From: an uncultured Flavobacteriia bacterium
GTDB lineage: Bacteria > Bacteroidota > Bacteroidia > Flavobacteriales_D > Crocinitomicaceae
NCBI GenBank assembly: GCA_903930085.1
Contig: CAIYXD010000248.1
Coordinates: 1-9,909 of the forward strand
DNA length: 9,909 nt
Direction of reading: 5' to 3'
The notes beneath the pieces were generated by a model. The model saw nothing but the letters and a program-made list of their open reading frames with translations, had not been told where the DNA came from and did not search any database. This document shows positions 5,983-9,909 of the stretch, piece by piece. The position numbers and the translations under genes were made by a program. Each line of letters starts with the position of its first letter. The stretch's first letter is position 1.

Positions 5983-7267
5983 ATAGACTTGTTTCTAAGA
6001 TTTCTAAACCAATTCCTCGGGATCCTTTGAGTAATATAAGATTTTTGGTCAATGGGAACGCTGAAAAATAATGTAAAGCTTCTTGTTTCGTTAAAAATTG
6101 TTTGATAAAATTTGGAGATTCTACAGCTTGAAACAAGGGACCGACGGTATATCCTCGTAATTCAGCTTTCTCAACAAACGATGCAATGTGTTGGTGTTCC
6201 ATGTGGGATTCTTCTCCTAATTCAAGCATGTCGCCAAGTATAAAGATTTTTTCCTTTTTTGCGTGTAATTCAAAACTCTCTAATGCGGAAAGCATGCTGG
6301 AAGGATTCGCATTATAACAATCTAAAATTAATGTATTTTCATTGGTAATCTTGACTTGAGAACGGTTGTTATCCGGCGCAAAATCTTGAATTGCTTGGTT
6401 GATCTTTTCGTGCGAAACATCCAATATTACTCCAAAAGTTATCGCTGCTAAAAAATTGTAGAAATTATATTTTCCAATTGTCTGGGTCTGAATCACCGGT
6501 GAATCGTAATCTTTGTGACTCCAGGTCATTTCAATGTATGGTGAAAGTCCGATTAATTTTCCACGAACGAATGAATTTAAGTGTGTTCCGTAACTATACT
6601 CTTCAACAGATATCGGTTTGTTTTCTATCAAAATAGTATCGTCGTTATTGTAGACAATTATACCATTTTGTTCAGAAACTGAAGTATACAACTCTTTTTT
6701 TGTTGCTAATACGCCATTAAAGTCTTTGAATCCTTCGAGATGCGCTTTCCCGATATTTGTAATAATTCCTAAGTTCGGTTTTGCGATAGCACACAACTCA
6801 GCAATATCTTTGAATTTATTTGCACCCATTTCAATTAGTGCAATTTGGTGGTCGACATTAAGTCTCAATAAAGTTAGTGGAACGCCAATATGGTTGTTCA
6901 AATTACCAATTGTAGAAAGGACTGCATATTTTTGGGACAAAACGCAGTTGATTAACTCCTTTGTACTTGTTTTTCCATTACTACCAGTGATTCCAATAAC
7001 TGGGATGTCAAATTTAGAACGGTGAAAGGATGCCAATTGTTGAAGAAATAGCAAACAGTTTTCCACCAAATAAATGGATGCATTGGTCTGATAGGAAACT
7101 TCGTCTACAATGACATATTTAGCTCCTTCCTTAAGTGCATTTTCAGCGAAGGTGTTTCCGTTAAAATTTTCCCCTTTCAGGCAAATGAAAAGGCAATTCT
7201 TTTCAATTTTCCGCGTATCTGTGCAAACGCCGGAAGTAGCATAAAAAAGTTCGAATAATTCTTTCAT
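5981..7267 (-). CDS. murF: UDP-N-acetylmuramoyl-tripeptide--D-alanyl-D-alanine ligase
   Basis: A 428-residue cytoplasmic Mur ligase that adds D-Ala-D-Ala to the UDP-MurNAc-tripeptide with ATP, the last soluble step of the wall precursor. Seen: an N-terminal UDP-binding domain with TDTR (16-19); the central ATPase domain with P-loop GITGSNGKTS (92-101), TIGNLNNHIGVPLTLL (119-134), EMGAN (146-150), TNIGKAHLEGF (170-180) and ATKKELY (188-194), where K190/K191 holds the lysine carbamylated in the family; then the C-terminal domain with DCYNANPSS (316-324), LGDMLELG (344-351) and KGSRG (414-418). The DxYNANPxS and LGDMLELG motifs separate MurF from MurC, MurD and MurE. ATG at 7267 lies only about 12 bp after the T-tract of the gldJ terminator, so murF is expressed either by read-through or from a promoter I cannot see. 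Its 3' end abuts the terminator of the convergent dehydrogenase gene. Confidence 0.96.
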   Translation of the reverse strand: MKELFELFYATSGVCTDTRKIEKNCLFICLKGENFNGNTFAENALKEGAKYVIVDEVSYQTNASIYLVENCLLFLQQLASFHRSKFDIPVIGITGSNGKTSTKELINCVLSQKYAVLSTIGNLNNHIGVPLTLLRLNVDHQIALIEMGANKFKDIAELCAIAKPNLGIITNIGKAHLEGFKDFNGVLATKKELYTSVSEQNGIIVYNNDDTILIENKPISVEEYSYGTHLNSFVRGKLIGLSPYIEMTWSHKDYDSPVIQTQTIGKYNFYNFLAAITFGVILDVSHEKINQAIQDFAPDNNRSQVKITNENTLILDCYNANPSSMLSALESFELHAKKEKIFILGDMLELGEESHMEHQHIASFVEKAELRGYTVGPLFQAVESPNFIKQFLTKQEALHYFSAFPLTKNLILLKGSRGIGLEILETSL

Positions 7268-7278
7268 TTTTATTCCAT

Positions 7279-7305
7279 AAAAAAGCCCGCTAAAAACGGG
7301 CTTTT
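7279..7305 (-). terminator. Strong intrinsic terminator between gldJ and murF
   Basis: Read on the minus strand, AAAAGCCCG (7305-7297) pairs perfectly with CGGGCTTTT (7289-7281) around the loop TTTTTAG, and the T-run extends to 7279. It is a textbook stem plus U-tract about 20 bp beyond the gldJ stop codon and about 12 bp before the murF start codon. In the plus direction it also ends in TTTTAATTTT and could be bidirectional. Confidence 0.85.
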
Positions 7306-7324
7306 AATTTTATTCAAATTGAAT

Positions 7325-9397
7325 TTATTTCTTTTTGGAATTCCCGTAGTTCATGCCTACTGGACTTCCAATTCTGTCCATCGCACAACGGAAACCGATG
7401 GTGGAAGAAGATTGTCTTTCGTCTAGGTAACGTCTGTTTCCAGCAGCTAACCAATATGCACGGTCTTTCCAAGAACCACCTTTGTATACTCTGGATTTAT
7501 CCGAAACTAAGGTAGTTGGCCAAGATGTTCTACCGGATGGTTTGATAGGTCCACCATCTAAATCAAATTCCTCGTGTTGGTTTTGGTACATTACTAAATT
7601 CGGATCACGATTCGCTTGGTTAATTTTGTTCTTGCGATCATCGTTTGCAAAATAAATTGAGCTTTCGATATCACCATCTAAATAATCTATATAGTCATCG
7701 CGTCTGTAATTGGAACGTCCAATATTTTCCTCTTCCGTAACATTTCTATATTTTAATTTCCCTGGTGTATCCAAGATGAAATATTTGAAACCTTCTCTCA
7801 GCATAGAAACGACTTCAAATGCATATTCTTCTCCAGATCCTTGTTCTACACGTGTATCTGTATCAAAAATACCATCAAATAATTCGTCGTTAATTACAGT
7901 AGAAGCTTCGTTATCAAATTTCTCATTTTTCAATTTAATCGCTTTGTCTAATACAACGTTAATTCTGTATAAAAGGCTTAATTCTACTGAATCTTTTTCT
8001 TTTCTACTAGAGACATAAAATGGATCTGGCGCATAACCACTTTTAACAGGGTTTCTTGAACTTACGTTTGCTGCTAATCCAATTGGAATAATAGTATCAT
8101 TCAACGTTGAAAACTCTTTTGAAGTAGGATCGTGTTTTGCTGCAGAAACTCTTTGGTAACGAACTCTTTCAAATTCATTCAAATATTCTTTCATACCATG
8201 CACATCATACATAACCTGCTCATTTTTCAATTCAACAGTTCCTTCGCTATTCAAAAGCTTCGTTTTGAAAACATTTCCTCTAAATGGACGGAACTCATCG
8301 AAATCTTCAGAAGATAAAGGACGATAAACATCTAAAACCCATTCTGAGACGTTTCCTGCCATGTGGTATAAACCATAATCATTCGGCCAGTAGGATTCAA
8401 CAGGAGCTGTAATATCTGCTCCATCGTTTAAGTTTCCTGCAACGCCCATTGCATCACCACGTCCTCTTGTGAAGTTTGCGCGAATAGCTCCTTGGAATTG
8501 CTCGTCATCGTTACGCACCCAGTGACCATTCCATGGATAAATTCTGCGTTCTGAAATATTTTCTGTTCCTTCTTGTAAATTCCCAATTAAACCAGTCGCA
8601 GCAAATTCCCATTCCGCTTCAGTTGGTAGTCGGTAGCGTGGAAGTAGAATTCCATCTTCCATTTTCGCATAGCGACCTTCGCCGTTTTCGAATTTAATTG
8701 GATTTAAATCAACTAAACCTCGGTGGTAGTTCTCATCGTTACGTTTTGCTTCCGCATTAATTGGAATGTGCTGCCCCGATAAATACGCGTCTGTATTGAA
8801 TGTGTTAGCATCTGTTTGTTTTGTATTCCAAGATAAAATTCCTTCGCGAACTAAGATATATTCGTTTACACGATCGGTTCTCCACTTGCAGAAATCATTT
8901 GCTTGTAACCAAGAAACACCAACAACTGGATAATCTCTGTAGGCAGGATGTCTTAAATAATAATCAACAAATTTTTCATTGAAACCAAGCGGCGATCTCC
9001 AGCATAAGGTATCTGGCAATGCATTTTTATACACCATTGGATAGGATTCGTATGCACGAGAAATCCAATATAAGTATTCTAACCAGTGAAAATTGGTAAC
9101 TTCCGTTTGATCCATGTAAAAAGAAGAAATAGTAACTCTTGTTGCGCGGTTGTTCCAATCAAACATCACATCTTGTTCTGCTCTGCCCATTGTAAACGTT
9201 CCACCTTCAACCAATAATAGCCCAGGACCAGTTTCTTGATCAACAAAAGGAACCTTTTGAAAACCACCCGATTTTGGATTATTATAATCCCAACCTGTTG
9301 AAGTTGAGCCTTCTTTCGCACAAGAGGAAAGGATTACTCCTCCAATTACGACTGCAATGAATTTGAATAACTGCATATTTTTGATTTGTTTTTTCAT
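7325..9397 (-). CDS. gldJ: Gliding motility lipoprotein GldJ (long form)
   Basis: A lipoprotein of the type IX secretion/gliding machinery with an FGE-sulfatase (SUMF1) fold. GldJ supports GldK stability and gliding in Flavobacterium johnsoniae. Residues are numbered from ATG at 9397 (690 aa). Seen: a lysine-rich N-terminus, a hydrophobic segment and lipobox LSSC (Cys26). Then EGGTFTMGRAEQDV (64-77), DQTEVTN (96-102), YPVVGVSWLQANDFCKWRTD (156-175), RLPTEAEWE (256-264), MAGNVSEW (346-353), YKGGSWKDRAYW (638-649) and GFRCAMD (668-674). There is no cysteine where formylglycine-generating enzyme has its catalytic pair, so the role is structural. It is about 130 residues longer than my recollection of F. 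johnsoniae GldJ (561 aa). The excess lies between MAGNVSEW and YKGGSW. An in-frame GTG at 9406 would add three residues. I prefer ATG because the likely promoter puts the transcript start at about the GTG. The PorP/SprF-like gene lies upstream and murF downstream. Confidence 0.94.
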   Translation of the reverse strand: MKKQIKNMQLFKFIAVVIGGVILSSCAKEGSTSTGWDYNNPKSGGFQKVPFVDQETGPGLLLVEGGTFTMGRAEQDVMFDWNNRATRVTISSFYMDQTEVTNFHWLEYLYWISRAYESYPMVYKNALPDTLCWRSPLGFNEKFVDYYLRHPAYRDYPVVGVSWLQANDFCKWRTDRVNEYILVREGILSWNTKQTDANTFNTDAYLSGQHIPINAEAKRNDENYHRGLVDLNPIKFENGEGRYAKMEDGILLPRYRLPTEAEWEFAATGLIGNLQEGTENISERRIYPWNGHWVRNDDEQFQGAIRANFTRGRGDAMGVAGNLNDGADITAPVESYWPNDYGLYHMAGNVSEWVLDVYRPLSSEDFDEFRPFRGNVFKTKLLNSEGTVELKNEQVMYDVHGMKEYLNEFERVRYQRVSAAKHDPTSKEFSTLNDTIIPIGLAANVSSRNPVKSGYAPDPFYVSSRKEKDSVELSLLYRINVVLDKAIKLKNEKFDNEASTVINDELFDGIFDTDTRVEQGSGEEYAFEVVSMLREGFKYFILDTPGKLKYRNVTEEENIGRSNYRRDDYIDYLDGDIESSIYFANDDRKNKINQANRDPNLVMYQNQHEEFDLDGGPIKPSGRTSWPTTLVSDKSRVYKGGSWKDRAYWLAAGNRRYLDERQSSSTIGFRCAMDRIGSPVGMNYGNSKKK

Positions 9398-9410
9398 ACT
9401 ATTCACTTCG

Positions 9411-9418
9411 CAAATTTA
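9411..9418 (-). promoter_or_regulatory. Candidate -7 element for gldJ
   Basis: The minus strand reads TAAATTTG, a perfect TAnnTTTG match, in the 52-bp gap between the PorP/SprF-like gene and gldJ. It places the transcript start near 9404-9407, right at the alternative GTG codon, which favours ATG at 9397 as the real start. No TTG sits at the correct -33 distance. gldJ could also be read through from upstream, as I see no terminator in the gap. Confidence 0.4.
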
Positions 9419-9458
9419 ATCTTTTAACGTAAATAACGAAAAAAGTTACAATTTTTAT

Positions 9459-9909
9459 TTAGAAAGACGGACAAGAAATGGTTCTAAAGGAAATCGGTTT
9501 GGATTTACAATTAACATTAATTCCCATTGAAATTTCGTGCGACCCGCCGGAAACACCATTATTGAGTTTGGAAACTGTTACGTCATAACTGTATCCTATT
9601 TTGAACTTTCCTGTATTGATTCCGATAGATAAAATAAAAGCATCTCTATTTCTGTACCAAGCTCCAGCATTGAATGCACCATACTTAATATATGTTCCAA
9701 CACTTAATTCCTGAAATCCATTTTGGTATTGGTAGATAACATTTGGCATGATAGAAGTAGTATTCGAATATTTTGATTTCGTACCCAATTGTATTTCCGC
9801 ACCCATGTGGCCTGTGAATCGCATTGGTAATTTAGAATCACCAATAATCATGGATTCGTTCGGTGTATTTAAATGGTGTGTTGCAAATCCAGCAAAAAAG
9901 CGTTTGTTG
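9459..9909 (-). CDS. PorP/SprF-family type IX secretion outer-membrane protein (partial, N-terminus off the window)
   Basis: The reading frame is open to the right window edge and gives the last 149 residues, roughly half of a typical 300-330 aa family member. Seen: the fragment begins with the family-typical FAGFATHHLNTPNES, followed by alternating beta-strand segments such as YQNGFQELSVGTYIKYGAFNAGAWYR and IGINTGKFKIGYSYDVT, in a pattern suiting a beta-barrel. It ends in FRTISCPSF, the CPxF ending common in this family. Family knowledge: PorP is a T9SS outer-membrane component, and SprF-like paralogues are needed for secretion or attachment of partner adhesins, often encoded next to them. 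An internal Met at 9851 is not the true start, because conserved sequence continues upstream of it. Which paralogue this is depends on the gene to the right. The distance to gldJ is 52 bp with no terminator, so co-transcription is possible. Confidence 0.88.
   Translation of the reverse strand, partial: NKRFFAGFATHHLNTPNESMIIGDSKLPMRFTGHMGAEIQLGTKSKYSNTTSIMPNVIYQYQNGFQELSVGTYIKYGAFNAGAWYRNRDAFILSIGINTGKFKIGYSYDVTVSKLNNGVSGGSHEISMGINVNCKSKPISFRTISCPSF

Noticed and set aside
1..9909. CRISPR array, tRNA, insertion sequence, prophage or toxin-antitoxin module
   Set aside because: I found no regularly spaced repeats, no tRNA-like cloverleaf, no transposase or phage motifs, and no unexplained small gene pairs. 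Nearly all the DNA is accounted for by eight conserved genes.

Overview
The window reads as a piece of chromosome from a gliding or T9SS-bearing member of the Bacteroidota, most likely order Flavobacteriales (Crocinitomicaceae, Flavobacteriaceae or a relative). The evidence is a GldJ lipoprotein, a PorP/SprF-family protein with the typical C-terminal CPxF ending, AT-rich DNA, A-rich start regions without strong Shine-Dalgarno sequences, and several perfect matches to the Bacteroidota -7 promoter element TAnnTTTG. I see no mobile elements, tRNA or rRNA genes, CRISPR arrays or defence genes. It looks like ordinary core chromosome with eight genes, two of them cut by the window edges.

Layout, left to right. 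At 1-615 (minus) is the N-terminal 205 residues of an ExbB/TolQ/MotA-family proton-channel protein. A 287-bp non-coding gap (616-902) follows, holding three inverted repeats. At 903-3501 (minus) an ELFV-family amino-acid dehydrogenase is followed 13 bp later by an NhaD-type Na+/H+ antiporter, almost certainly one operon. At 3617-4690 (minus) is anmK, anhydro-N-acetylmuramic acid kinase. At 4770-5912 (plus) is an acyl-CoA dehydrogenase, the only plus-strand gene, divergent from anmK across 79 bp and closed by a clear intrinsic terminator. At 5981-7267 (minus) is murF. At 7325-9397 (minus) is gldJ, encoding an unusually long GldJ lipoprotein, with a strong terminator lying between gldJ and murF. 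At 9459-9909 (minus) is the C-terminal 149 residues of a PorP/SprF-type outer-membrane protein.

Functional themes. The right side combines type IX secretion and gliding (PorP/SprF-like protein, GldJ) with cell-wall precursor synthesis (MurF). The centre holds wall recycling (AnmK) and acyl-CoA oxidation. The left side groups oxidative deamination of amino acids with ion-gradient proteins (NhaD and ExbB). The points most worth a second look are the enlarged GldJ with its long internal segment, the terminator just in front of murF, the cluster of inverted repeats before exbB, and the compact, apparently overlapping divergent promoters between anmK and the acyl-CoA dehydrogenase. I did not find convincing evidence of an undescribed system.
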